Shown here piece after piece: positions 7,980 through 16,824 of a stretch of DNA of 64,000 nt. The translations under genes were made by a program, and so were the position numbers. The stretch is taken from assembly GCA_011523505.1 (NCBI GenBank), contig WTGP01000043.1, forward strand, positions 1-64,000, written 5' to 3'. Position 1 is the first letter of the stretch, and every line of letters begins with the position of its first letter. This stretch comes from Gammaproteobacteria bacterium (GTDB lineage Bacteria > Pseudomonadota > Gammaproteobacteria > Steroidobacterales > Foliamicaceae). The notes beneath the pieces are model-generated. The model did not search any database. It was not told the origin of the DNA and saw nothing but the letters and a program-made list of their open reading frames with translations.

Positions 7980-10900
7980 ATGCCCGTCGCGTTGAAGAAG
8001 GCCCTGCGCTGGCTGGTCGGCGCCGTATGCGTGGCGTTGCTCGTGGTGGCCCTGTTGCTGGGCGTGCTGCGCGTGCTCATGCCCCTCGCGCCGAGGTTTC
8101 AGGAGGAGATCGCCGAGTGGACCAGCGACGCGCTGGGCTATCCGGTGGAGTTCGCCCGGATCGAACCGTCCTGGGGCTTTGCCGGACCCGAATTTCGTCT
8201 TCGCGGCGTGCGGGTTATGTCCGAGCGCGGCGGCGGACCGTTGTTGCTGGCCGACGAAATCCTGGTGGGCATCAATCTCCTGACGCTCCTGCCAGGATCG
8301 GGCCTCAACCTGGACCGCATGTCGATCGTCGGCGCCAGGCTGTCGCTCCGGCGGCTGGGCCCGGACACCTTCTCCGTGCAGGGGCGCGACCCCGCCTACT
8401 ATCCGGGCGGCCCGGCGCGTCTGCTGGCTTTTGTTCCGCCCGAGCTGCAATTGCGCGACGTCTGGATCGATTTCGAGGAACCGGCGCGGAACGTGCGCGA
8501 AAACGTATGGCTTGAGCGGTTGTCGGTGACCACGGCGGATGGCCGCATCGTGCTGGACGGACGCCTGGTCCCGCCGGACCAATACGGCGAATGGCTGAGC
8601 GTTGGGGCGGACATCGAGCTGGCGCAATGGACCCGCGCCTTTCTGCCCGCCGGGCGCTGGCGGCTGCACCTGGAGGGCCGGTCCGTGAATCTCGCGAAAG
8701 TACGGGAACTGCTTACCGAAGCGGCCGGCCTGCCGTTGATCGGCTCCGGCGATTTCAACGTTTTCGTGGACCTCGACGGCGCCGAAATCGAACAGCTTTT
8801 CGGCGAACTCGACTTTGCGGACCTGTGGGTCGCGGGCGGCCCGAGCGACCACGTTTTTGACCGCCTTGCGGGTCAGTTCGAATGGCATCGGGAGGGAAAC
8901 GTCGCGGAGTTGACCGCCGCGCGGCTTGAGGCGGCGCGAAACGGCGAGGACTGGCGGGATACCGAGATCAGCGCAAGCTGGACGCTGGGCCCCGGCGGAG
9001 AACTCGCCGCACTGCAACTGGAGGCCGGCTTTGTGCGTCTTGAAGACGCGATTCCGCCACTGCTCGGAATTGCGCGTGAGCCGGGAGTGTCTCCGGCGCT
9101 GCTGCCGGTTGCCGGCGACGTCAGCGATCTGAGCCTGAGCTGGGAGTCCGGAGGATCGTTTCCGCCGGAAATCCGCGCCGGGTTTTCCGGGTTGTCGCTT
9201 CAGTGGCCGGAGCGGGGCCTGACGCTGGCGGGAATTGACGGCAGCCTGCGGCACAAATCCGGCGCCGGCAATGCCGATCTCTCGATCCCCGGCGCCGGCG
9301 ATTTCGCCGCGTCCTGGCTGGACGGGCCGGTAAGTCTCACCGGGGCGCAGGCGGAATTGAGCTGGCGGACCGGGCCGGACAACTGGTCGATCGAAGGCAA
9401 CAATCTCAGAATCGGCGCCGACGGGATGGACTTCGCCGGCCGTTTCTCCCTGTCCCTGCCCGAAGGCGGCAGCTCTCCGGTGCTCGACCTGAGCGGCGGC
9501 GGCGATCGCATCGAGGACCTGCCGGCCGCGCTCGCGCTTCTGCCCTGGCAAAACACGCGCGGACTACCGTTCGGTTGGCTGGGCCGGGCCCTTCATGCCG
9601 GCCGGGCCGACGGCTGGAACATGCAGCTCGGCGGACCGCTCGATTCATTTCCGTTCGGCGGCGCGGTCCTGCGGGTGGAGATGGCCATTGCCGACGGTGT
9701 GCTGACGGTGCACGAGGCGTGGCCCGACGTAACGGACCTGTCGGGCAAGCTGGTGCTGAACGGATCCGCCCTGGTCATTCTCGACTCGGCGGGCGAGCTG
9801 GCGGGCGTGCGCTGGCGCGACGTGCGCACCGATGTCCGCGACCTGGCCAGTCCGGTCGTGGAGGTGAATGGCGAAAGCGACGATCCCTTGCCGGCGCTGA
9901 TCGACGGTCTGGCGCGCATTCCGATGGCCGATCGAATTCATCCCATGCTGCTCAATGCCGAGACCTCAGGCGCGGCCGGAACCCGCGTGGAGTTCAGGCT
10001 GCCCATCGCGGACAGGAGCGCCTGGGAAATTTTCACCGAGACCGAACTCGGCGGCGGAGAAATGAAGCTGAACGACCTGATACCCGCGGTCACCAATCTG
10101 AGGGGCAGCATTCGCTTTACCCGCGCCGGAGTGCGCGTGCGCGAGTTGCAGGGACGGTTTCTCGATCAGCCGCTGCTGATCGACGTGAACAGGGCCCCCG
10201 CCGGAATGGCCGGCTACGGGTATCGGCTGGACCTGGACGGTTCGGCGACCGCGGAAACGCTGGAGGAACTGTTTGGCTGCTGTGCGCTGGACCGGCTCGA
10301 CGGACAGTTCGCGTGGGACGGCAGCGTACTGGTGCCCGCGATGGAAGCGGGTCCGGCGCGTCCCGTGCGGGTGCGCCTGGAGACCGACCTGGTCGGACTG
10401 GGCAGTGCCTTTCCGTACCCAATGAACAAGCCGGCGGATGAGGCCGGGCCCACGCGGCTGGAACTGCTGTGGGGGTCCGGGGACCTGCCGCGCCTGACGG
10501 GCAGGCTGGGACTGGGGCCGGGCGTCGCCCTGGAGTTCGACGACGATGGCGACGGATGGCGGATCAGGCGCGGGCGCCTGCACTTCGGCGATTCCCTGCC
10601 GCGCCTGCCGGAAAGGCCGGGACTTGTCGTGGACGGGCGCGTCAAACGGCTGCGTCCCGCTCAATGGGCCGAGGTACTGGCGGACGAAGCCGATTCGCTT
10701 GACCTGCCATGGGCGCTGGACCTGACCGCGGGCGAGGTCTATACGATGGGCAACACCCTCAGGGACCAGTCGCTCCGCGTGCGTCCCCGCTCGGACGGAT
10801 GGCTGGTGGAGCTTCAGGGCGATTTCGCCGACGGGCGCCTGTTCTGGCCGCGCGCGGGGGCCGGGAACGGGCAGTTGCTGGCGGACCTGAACCGGCTGAA

Positions 10901-11945
10901 GCTGACGCTACGGGACCCGGAGCCGCAACCACCGGCGAACCCGCGCGCCCTGCCGGCCGGCAAGGTCATGTTGAGCGATCTTGTGATCGGACCGATGCGA
11001 CTGGGGGACGTGCGGGCCCGTTACGAGAAGACAGCGGGCGGACTGGCCGTGAACTGGTTTCGAACCGAGTCGGCGGCCTTCTCGTCCGAGGGAAGCGCGG
11101 CCTGGCTGGTCACGGACGATGAAGGCGCGGAGCAATTGGGGCGGCTGGACATGGTCCTTGAGAGTACCGACGTCGCCGCGGCCCTGGAACAGTTGGGCTA
11201 CGCGCCCGGCATCTCCGGCGACCGGGGACGGATGACCCTTTCCGCGAGCTGGGACGGGCCGCCTTCGAGGGGCTTTCTCGGACGGTCCAACGGAACGGTC
11301 CGCCTGGAGGCGGAGTTGGGCGAAGTAGCGGCCCTGGACCCCGGCGGCGGACGGATGCTGGGCGTGCTGAGCCTGGCGCGCCTGCCGCGGCGCCTGGCGC
11401 TGGATTTCCGCGAAGTGACGGAGGAGGGACTGCCCTTCGACCGGCTGGCGGGCGATTTCAGCCTTCGCGAGGGTCAGGCGTACACCTGCAATATGGGCCT
11501 GCACGGAGCGGTGGCCGAACTCGCGCTGTTTGGGCGGATCGGACTCGAGGATCGCAGTTACGACCAGGTTGCCGTAGTATCCCCCAATCTGCCGGATTTG
11601 CTTTCGCTGGGCGGCGTTATAGTCGGCGGGACCGGCCTGGGCGCAACGATGCTTTTGCTTTCGCAGGCCTTCCGCGAACCGTTGCAGGCGATCTCGGCCA
11701 ACTATTACCGGGTCGGCGGCAGCTGGGACGAGCCGCTGGTGGAGCGGGTGCTGCGGGAGGAAATTGACCTGGGCGCGTTTGACGATTGCGCCCGCTATCT
11801 GGAGGAGCATTTGACCGATATGCCTGAAGTGGATTGGGATGCGCTGCTGAGTCAGGCGCAGGAGGAGGCGCTGCCCCGGCAGGGGGGCGACGCGGACAGC
11901 CCCCCGGAAGAGCCGGTGGCGGATTCCGGCCCGGGTGCGCCATGA
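7980..11945 (+). CDS. yhdP: YhdP-family AsmA-like envelope protein
   Basis: Very large (1321 residues) AsmA-like protein. The E. coli homologue is one of the bridge proteins implicated in phospholipid transport between the inner and outer membranes. An N-terminal membrane anchor spans about residues 13-35 (LVGAVCVALLVVALLLGVL). The long periplasmic part, with the DUF3971 region and repeated beta-strand patterns such as LDLSGGGDRI and LLLDRMSIVGARLSLRRL-type segments, fits the family, as does length. The gene starts 14 nt after rsfS and overlaps the next gene by 4 nt. The downstream nitrilase-tldD order is typical for yhdP, but rng, often upstream, is missing. Confidence 0.9.
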   Translation: MPVALKKALRWLVGAVCVALLVVALLLGVLRVLMPLAPRFQEEIAEWTSDALGYPVEFARIEPSWGFAGPEFRLRGVRVMSERGGGPLLLADEILVGINLLTLLPGSGLNLDRMSIVGARLSLRRLGPDTFSVQGRDPAYYPGGPARLLAFVPPELQLRDVWIDFEEPARNVRENVWLERLSVTTADGRIVLDGRLVPPDQYGEWLSVGADIELAQWTRAFLPAGRWRLHLEGRSVNLAKVRELLTEAAGLPLIGSGDFNVFVDLDGAEIEQLFGELDFADLWVAGGPSDHVFDRLAGQFEWHREGNVAELTAARLEAARNGEDWRDTEISASWTLGPGGELAALQLEAGFVRLEDAIPPLLGIAREPGVSPALLPVAGDVSDLSLSWESGGSFPPEIRAGFSGLSLQWPERGLTLAGIDGSLRHKSGAGNADLSIPGAGDFAASWLDGPVSLTGAQAELSWRTGPDNWSIEGNNLRIGADGMDFAGRFSLSLPEGGSSPVLDLSGGGDRIEDLPAALALLPWQNTRGLPFGWLGRALHAGRADGWNMQLGGPLDSFPFGGAVLRVEMAIADGVLTVHEAWPDVTDLSGKLVLNGSALVILDSAGELAGVRWRDVRTDVRDLASPVVEVNGESDDPLPALIDGLARIPMADRIHPMLLNAETSGAAGTRVEFRLPIADRSAWEIFTETELGGGEMKLNDLIPAVTNLRGSIRFTRAGVRVRELQGRFLDQPLLIDVNRAPAGMAGYGYRLDLDGSATAETLEELFGCCALDRLDGQFAWDGSVLVPAMEAGPARPVRVRLETDLVGLGSAFPYPMNKPADEAGPTRLELLWGSGDLPRLTGRLGLGPGVALEFDDDGDGWRIRRGRLHFGDSLPRLPERPGLVVDGRVKRLRPAQWAEVLADEADSLDLPWALDLTAGEVYTMGNTLRDQSLRVRPRSDGWLVELQGDFADGRLFWPRAGAGNGQLLADLNRLKLTLRDPEPQPPANPRALPAGKVMLSDLVIGPMRLGDVRARYEKTAGGLAVNWFRTESAAFSSEGSAAWLVTDDEGAEQLGRLDMVLESTDVAAALEQLGYAPGISGDRGRMTLSASWDGPPSRGFLGRSNGTVRLEAELGEVAALDPGGGRMLGVLSLARLPRRLALDFREVTEEGLPFDRLAGDFSLREGQAYTCNMGLHGAVAELALFGRIGLEDRSYDQVAVVSPNLPDLLSLGGVIVGGTGLGATMLLLSQAFREPLQAISANYYRVGGSWDEPLVERVLREEIDLGAFDDCARYLEEHLTDMPEVDWDALLSQAQEEALPRQGGDADSPPEEPVADSGPGAP

Positions 11946-12769
11946 GCAAGGTTGCGGTCATACAGATGTGCTCGGGTGACGAGCCCGGCGCCAACCTCAA
12001 GCGCGCCGCGGCTTTGCTTCGCCGGGCGGCCGACCAGGGTGCGGCGCTGGCCGTGCTGCCGGAGAACTTCGCCCTGATGTCCAGGGACGCCGAGCGCATG
12101 CGCACCGAGCATGCCGAGGACCCGGGGGACGGGCCGTGGCAGGAATTTGCGGCCGAGCAGGCGCAAAGGCTGGGAATGTGGATCGTCGCGGGGACCATTC
12201 CCATGCGCGCGGAGGACCCGCGCCGTCCGGCATCGGCCTGCTGCCTGTTCGACGGTTCCGGAACCCTGGCGGCGCGCTACGACAAGATGCACTTGTTCGA
12301 CGTGTCCCTGCCCGGGCGCAAGGAGTCCTTCCGCGAATCCGCGACGACCACGGCGGGCAGCGAGCCGGTCGTGGCGGAAACGCCGTTCGGCCGGCTGGGG
12401 CTGGCGGTGTGCTACGACCTGCGCTTCCCGGAGCTGTTTCGCGCCATGGGCGAGCAGGGCGCCGAGATGGTTGCGCTACCGGCCGCCTTTACCCGTCCGA
12501 CGGGAGAAGCGCATTGGTATCTGCTGGTTCGCGCCCGCGCCGTCGAGAACCTTTGTTACATGCTGGCATCGGCGCAGCATGGAAGCCATCCCGGTGGGCG
12601 CGAGAGCTACGGACACTCGATGCTGGTCGAGCCCTGGGGGCAGGTCGTGGCGGAATGCAAGCAGGGCGACGGCGTGCTCTGCCATGACGTGGCGCTGGAC
12701 AATCTCGACCGGCTGCGCAGCGGCTTTCCTGCGCTCGATCATCGCAGGCTGCCGTCGGGCGTGAAATGA
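11942..12769 (+). CDS. carbon-nitrogen hydrolase (Nit1/Nit2-like amidase)
   Basis: 275-residue nitrilase-superfamily amidase. The Glu-Lys-Cys triad is visible: Glu41 in LPENFALM, Lys115 in YDKMHLFD and Cys157 in VCYDLRFPEL. The YDKMHLFDVSLPGR stretch is typical of the Nit1/deaminated-glutathione amidase and omega-amidase branch, so a metabolite-repair role is likely but the exact substrate is not settled by sequence. It lies between yhdP and tldD, as in many gammaproteobacteria, and overlaps both neighbours by 4 nt. Confidence 0.9.
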   Translation: MSKVAVIQMCSGDEPGANLKRAAALLRRAADQGAALAVLPENFALMSRDAERMRTEHAEDPGDGPWQEFAAEQAQRLGMWIVAGTIPMRAEDPRRPASACCLFDGSGTLAARYDKMHLFDVSLPGRKESFRESATTTAGSEPVVAETPFGRLGLAVCYDLRFPELFRAMGEQGAEMVALPAAFTRPTGEAHWYLLVRARAVENLCYMLASAQHGSHPGGRESYGHSMLVEPWGQVVAECKQGDGVLCHDVALDNLDRLRSGFPALDHRRLPSGVK

Positions 12770-14241
12770 ACAAGTCTCCGGACCCTTCCACCTTCGAGGT
12801 TCAGCAGCAGGCTCTGACCCTGGCCCGCGGCAACCTGCTGGAGTCGGCGGACCTCGGCGACCCTCAGCTCGACCGGGCCCTGGGCGCGCTGATGCGGCCC
12901 GGCGTGGACTGGGGCGACTTGTATTTCTCGGAGTATTCAGGCGAATCCTGGGTGCTGGAAGACGGCATCGTCAAGACCGCGAGCCACGACCGCGGGCGCG
13001 GCATGAGCGCCCGCGCCATAAGCGGCGAAAAGTCCGGCTTCGCCTATTCCGACGACCTGGACCCCTCCACCCTGTTGCGCGCCGCCAAAACGGCCGGCGC
13101 CATTGCCCGCGGCGGCGGCCGGGGGCGGATCGAGTTGCGCCGCGAAGGCGCAAGCCGCCGTCTCTACGCGGCCGGCGATCCTGGCGACGGTTATTCCGAT
13201 ACGTCCAAGGTGGAACTGCTGCACGCACTGGACCGCGAGGCCCGCGCCGCGGACTCGCGGGTGCGGCAGGTGATCGCCAGCCTGTCCATCGCCCGCAACC
13301 TGGTGCTGGTCTGCTCGTCCGACGGCCGGCTGGCGGCCGACGATCGCCCGCTGGTGCGGCTGGGGGTGACGGTATTGCTGGAGCAGAACGGAGAAGTTCG
13401 CCACGGCGTCGCCGGCTGGGGCGGGCGTCTGCCTTTGGCCGATCTCGTAGCGGCCGATTCGGCGGGGGAATACGCGCGCGAGGCCGTGCGCCAGGCCGTG
13501 GTGAACCTGGACGCGCAGCCCGCCCCCGCCGGCGAGGAAATCGTGGTGCTGGGACCGGGCTGGCCGGGCGTGCTCCTGCATGAAGCGGTCGGCCACGGCC
13601 TGGAGGGCGACTTCAACCGCAAGGGGGTGTCTGCCTTTGCCGGGCGCATCGGCGAAGCCGTTGCCACGGACCAGTGCACGGTGGTGGACGACGGCAGCAT
13701 GCCGGGCCGGCGCGGGTCGCTGGAGATCGACGACGAGGGCACGCCCACCGGCCGCACGGTGCTGATCGAGAACGGCGTGCTGGCGGGCTACATGCAGGAC
13801 CGCCTGAATGCCGGCCTGATGGGCGTAAGGCCCACCGGCAACGGCCGCCGCGAGTCATACGCGCACCTGCCGATGCCGCGCATGACCAACACCTTCATGA
13901 TGCCGGGTCCGCACGATCCCGAAGAGATCGTCCGTTCGGTGAAAAAGGGCGTCTACGCAAAGAACTTCGGTGGCGGGCAGGTGGACATCACGTCCGGAAA
14001 GTTCGTTTTTTCCGCGAGCGAGGCCTACCGGATCGAGGACGGCAGGCTGGGCGCGCCGCTGCGCGACGCCACGCTGATCGGCGACGGCCCCACGGTGCTG
14101 ACGCGCGTGGCCATGGTCGGCAGCGACCTGGCGCTGGATCCCGGCGTGGGCGTCTGCGGCAAGGACGGGCAGACCGTGCCCGTGGGCGTCGGCATGCCCA
14201 CCATCCGCGTGGACGGCATCACCGTCGGCGGCACCGCGTGA
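12766..14241 (+). CDS. tldD: metalloprotease TldD
   Basis: Catalytic subunit of the TldD/TldE heterodimeric zinc protease, which trims unfolded peptides and matures some peptide natural products and the CcdA antitoxin. The 491-residue product has the zinc motif HEAVGHGLEGD, with His272 and His276, and the TldD-typical GSMPGRRGSLEIDDEGTP and NFGGGQVDITSGKF stretches. pmbA (tldE), its partner, lies just downstream but is separated by purE. It overlaps the amidase gene by 4 nt. No candidate peptide precursor was found nearby. Confidence 0.95.
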   Translation: MNKSPDPSTFEVQQQALTLARGNLLESADLGDPQLDRALGALMRPGVDWGDLYFSEYSGESWVLEDGIVKTASHDRGRGMSARAISGEKSGFAYSDDLDPSTLLRAAKTAGAIARGGGRGRIELRREGASRRLYAAGDPGDGYSDTSKVELLHALDREARAADSRVRQVIASLSIARNLVLVCSSDGRLAADDRPLVRLGVTVLLEQNGEVRHGVAGWGGRLPLADLVAADSAGEYAREAVRQAVVNLDAQPAPAGEEIVVLGPGWPGVLLHEAVGHGLEGDFNRKGVSAFAGRIGEAVATDQCTVVDDGSMPGRRGSLEIDDEGTPTGRTVLIENGVLAGYMQDRLNAGLMGVRPTGNGRRESYAHLPMPRMTNTFMMPGPHDPEEIVRSVKKGVYAKNFGGGQVDITSGKFVFSASEAYRIEDGRLGAPLRDATLIGDGPTVLTRVAMVGSDLALDPGVGVCGKDGQTVPVGVGMPTIRVDGITVGGTA

Positions 14242-14283
14242 CCCCCACGCACCAATGAATTTCAAACCACCAGGAAACCATAA

Positions 14284-14769
14284 ATGACACAAGTAGCCAT
14301 TCTCATGGGCTCGCGTTCGGACTGGAAAATCATGGAGAACGCGGCCAATACGCTGGATTCGCTGGGCATAGGCTGGGAAGCGCGGGCGCTTTCGGCCCAC
14401 CGCGCCCCCCGCGAGCTTGCCGAGTACTGCGAGCAGGCCGAGGAGCGCGGGATCAGGGTGGTCATCGCCGGCGCCGGCCTGGCCGCGGCCCTTCCGGGCA
14501 CGGTGGCGGCGCTCACTTCGCTGCCGGTGCTCGGCGTTCCGATGGCGACCGCCGCCTTCGGGGGCGCCGACGCCATGCTGTCCATGGCCCAGATGCCGGC
14601 CGGCGTGCCGGTGGGAACGCTGGGAGTCGGCCGGCACGGCGCCGTGAATGCCGCCCTGATGGCGACCGCCATCCTGGCCCTGGGCGACGCCGACGTGCGC
14701 GACGCGCTCAAGGCTTTTCGGGCCGCCCAGACGGCGGAAGCGGTCCGGGGCGCCGATGTCACCCAATGA
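14284..14769 (+). CDS. purE: N5-carboxyaminoimidazole ribonucleotide mutase
   Basis: Purine biosynthesis: rearranges N5-CAIR to CAIR. The 161-residue product begins with the class I PurE signature [11 protein letters not shown] and contains [26 protein letters not shown] and LPVLGVP. It is inserted between tldD and pmbA without its usual partner purK, which is not in the window. Its last codons overlap the pmbA start by 14 nt, so the two are probably cotranslated. The 42-nt gap after tldD holds an aaccaccaggaaacc leader with AGGA as a possible ribosome site. Confidence 0.95.
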   Translation: MTQVAILMGSRSDWKIMENAANTLDSLGIGWEARALSAHRAPRELAEYCEQAEERGIRVVIAGAGLAAALPGTVAALTSLPVLGVPMATAAFGGADAMLSMAQMPAGVPVGTLGVGRHGAVNAALMATAILALGDADVRDALKAFRAAQTAEAVRGADVTQ

Positions 14770-16075
14770 ACTCAGCGCGCGGGTGGCCGATGCCCTGAGC
14801 TACGCCCGCAAGCGGGGCGCCAGCCAGGCGGAAGCCTCGGCCTCCAACAACACGGGACTGACCCTGCGCGTGCGAATGCGCGAGGTCGAAACGCTGGAGA
14901 GCCACCAGGACCATTCGCTGGGCGTGACCGTGTACCGGGGGCAGCGGCGCGGCTCCGCCAGCACGTCGGACCTGTCCTCCGGGGCCGTTCGCGAAACCGT
15001 CGACAAGGCCCTGAGCCTGGCCCGGTTTGCGGCTGAGGACGAATACGCAGGCCTTGCCGACGCGGATCGCATGGCCACGGAGTTCCCGGACCTCGATCTG
15101 CACCATCCCTGGCACCTGGAGGCGGAGCAGGCCATGGACCTGGCGCTGGAATGCGAAGCCGCAGCGCTGGACGCGGACCCGCGCATCAGCAACTCGGAGG
15201 GCGCCGGCGTCGATACCGGCGAATCCGCCTTCGCTTACGGCAACTCGCACGGGTTTCTGCAAAGCGGCCGGTCGAGCAGCCACTCAGTGTCCTGTGTCGT
15301 GCTTGGCGAGCAGGACGGGCAGATGGAGCGCGACTACGATTTCAGCGTGGCCCGGGCGCCGGAGGAACTGACTCCGGTGAAGGAAGTGGGGGAGAGCGCC
15401 GCCGAACGGACAATCAGGCGCCTGGGCGCGCGCAAGATCGCGAGCACCAGGGCGCCGGTGCTGTTCGCGCCGCGCGTCGCGCGGAGCCTGGTCGGACACT
15501 TCTGCGCGGCGGTCAGCGGCCGGGCGCTGTACAACCGCGCCAGCTTCCTGCTCGACAGCCTGGACAAGCCGGTTTTCGCCGACTGCGTCAACCTGAACGA
15601 ACGCCCGCACATCCCGCGCGGATTGGCCAGCCGGGCCTACGACGGCGAGGGCGTGGCGACCGCCGACCGCGACCTGGTGTGCGGCGGCGTCCTGAAGGGC
15701 TACTTCCTGGGCAGCTACTCGGCGCGCAAGCTCGGAATGGCAACCACCGGGAATGCCGGCGGCGCCCATAACCTCTTTCTCGAAAGCACCGGTCAGTCCC
15801 GGGAGGAACTGCTGGCGGAAATGGGCGAGGGCCTGGTCGTGACCGAAATGATGGGGCAGGGCGCCAACACCGTCACCGGCGACTATTCGCGCGGCGCGGC
15901 CGGATACTGGGTGCGCGACGGCGCTGTCGAGCACGCCGTCCACGAAATCACCGTGGCCGGCAACCTCAAGGACATGTTCCGCAACATCGCCGCCATCGGT
16001 TCCGACGTGGACCGGCGCGGCGGCATCTACACCGGTTCGATTCTCATCGACGACCTAAGCATCGCCGGCGCCTGA
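14756..16075 (+). CDS. pmbA: metalloprotease subunit PmbA/TldE
   Basis: Non-catalytic partner of TldD in the heterodimeric protease. The 439-residue product shows the PmbA signatures: AEASASNNTGLTLRVRMREVE at the N-terminus, NSEGAGVDTGESAFAYGNSHG, and a C-terminal TGDYSRGAAGYWVRDG and ITVAGNLKDMFRNI. It lacks a HExxxH zinc motif, as expected for TldE. It starts within the last codons of purE and ends in a 21-nt convergent overlap with the minus-strand thioredoxin-fold gene. Confidence 0.94.
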   Translation: MSPNELSARVADALSYARKRGASQAEASASNNTGLTLRVRMREVETLESHQDHSLGVTVYRGQRRGSASTSDLSSGAVRETVDKALSLARFAAEDEYAGLADADRMATEFPDLDLHHPWHLEAEQAMDLALECEAAALDADPRISNSEGAGVDTGESAFAYGNSHGFLQSGRSSSHSVSCVVLGEQDGQMERDYDFSVARAPEELTPVKEVGESAAERTIRRLGARKIASTRAPVLFAPRVARSLVGHFCAAVSGRALYNRASFLLDSLDKPVFADCVNLNERPHIPRGLASRAYDGEGVATADRDLVCGGVLKGYFLGSYSARKLGMATTGNAGGAHNLFLESTGQSREELLAEMGEGLVVTEMMGQGANTVTGDYSRGAAGYWVRDGAVEHAVHEITVAGNLKDMFRNIAAIGSDVDRRGGIYTGSILIDDLSIAGA

Positions 16076-16717
16076 GCCGCCTTCCAGCAAGTTGTCCACG
16101 GCGGCGCGGAGTTCGTCGTTGCCGAGGCGTTGGGTGTAGTCGGGCTCGGAGTGTGCGAAGCGGATCGCGCCGTCGGCGTCGATGACGTACACGGCGGGCA
16201 CCGGCAGGGCGTGATGGGTCTCGCCGGAGGCTTCTTCGAGGTCGATGCCGTATTGCTTTGCCTGCCGGTAGTATTCGTCGGGCACGCGGAAGGCGAGGCC
16301 GAAGGCTTCCGCGGCGCCCAGCCTGGCGTCGGACAGCAGCGTATAGTCCAGACCTTCCGCCTCGCCCTTCAGCGCTGAGGAAAGGTTGGCGGGACTGTCG
16401 GCGCTCAGGAAATAGACGTCCATGCCGCGTTGCTCCAGTTCGGGCACGACATGCCGCAGTTCCGCCAGGTGACTATTGCAGTAGGGGCACCAGCCGCCGC
16501 GGTAGAAGATCAGCATGGCGGGCCGTTCGAGCGCTCCGGGATCGAAAACGAAGTCGCTGCCGTCCCCGTTTCGGGCGGTAAACGAGGGCGCCGCGACGCC
16601 GGCCGACAGGGGTTGCGTTTCTTCGGCGCTGGCGGCGATTTCGGCGTGCGATGCGGGCGCGGCTAACGCGGCGGCGATGGAAACGATGGCGAGAATGGGA
16701 AAGGCTGTCTTGCGCAT
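16055..16717 (-). CDS. exported peroxiredoxin-like/thioredoxin-fold protein
   Basis: 220-residue AhpC/TSA-type protein with an N-terminal signal peptide (KTAFPILAIVSIAAALAAPASHA), so probably periplasmic. The redox site is a CxxC, GGWCPYC with Cys77 and Cys80, in the peroxiredoxin-like family context FYRGGWCPYCNSHLAEL. It could be a thiol peroxidase or a thiol-disulfide reductase; sequence alone does not decide. The ATG at 16717 gives the signal peptide; the upstream extension to 16810 would translate a palindromic repeat and is rejected. Its 3' end overlaps pmbA by 21 nt on the other strand. Confidence 0.8.
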   Translation of the reverse strand: MRKTAFPILAIVSIAAALAAPASHAEIAASAEETQPLSAGVAAPSFTARNGDGSDFVFDPGALERPAMLIFYRGGWCPYCNSHLAELRHVVPELEQRGMDVYFLSADSPANLSSALKGEAEGLDYTLLSDARLGAAEAFGLAFRVPDEYYRQAKQYGIDLEEASGETHHALPVPAVYVIDADGAIRFAHSEPDYTQRLGNDELRAAVDNLLEGGSGAGDA

Positions 16718-16773
16718 GGTCTGACTCCGGAAAAGTGCGCGAATTGTAATGCGCTGTTTGCCCGGCCAGCGGT

Positions 16774-16790
16774 GAGGGCGGGACGCCCTC
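16774..16790. repeat. REP-like 17-base palindrome
   Basis: gagggcgggacgccctc, a hairpin with a GAGGGC/GCCCTC stem, in the 107-nt divergent gap between the thioredoxin-fold gene and folC. It matches the unit at 25130-25146 at 16 of 17 positions and the one inside cysS at 14 of 17. Confidence 0.6.
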
Positions 16791-16824
16791 GTTCCAAGGG
16801 TGGCGGCCACTACAATTCGGCGGC

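Noticed and set aside
12766..16075. a TldD/TldE-matured microcin-like peptide gene
   Set aside because: No short precursor with a leader or core pattern lies in or beside the tldD-purE-pmbA block.
16718..16810. N-terminal extension of the thioredoxin-fold protein
   Set aside because: It would translate the palindromic repeat and hide the signal peptide; the ATG at 16717 is the better start.
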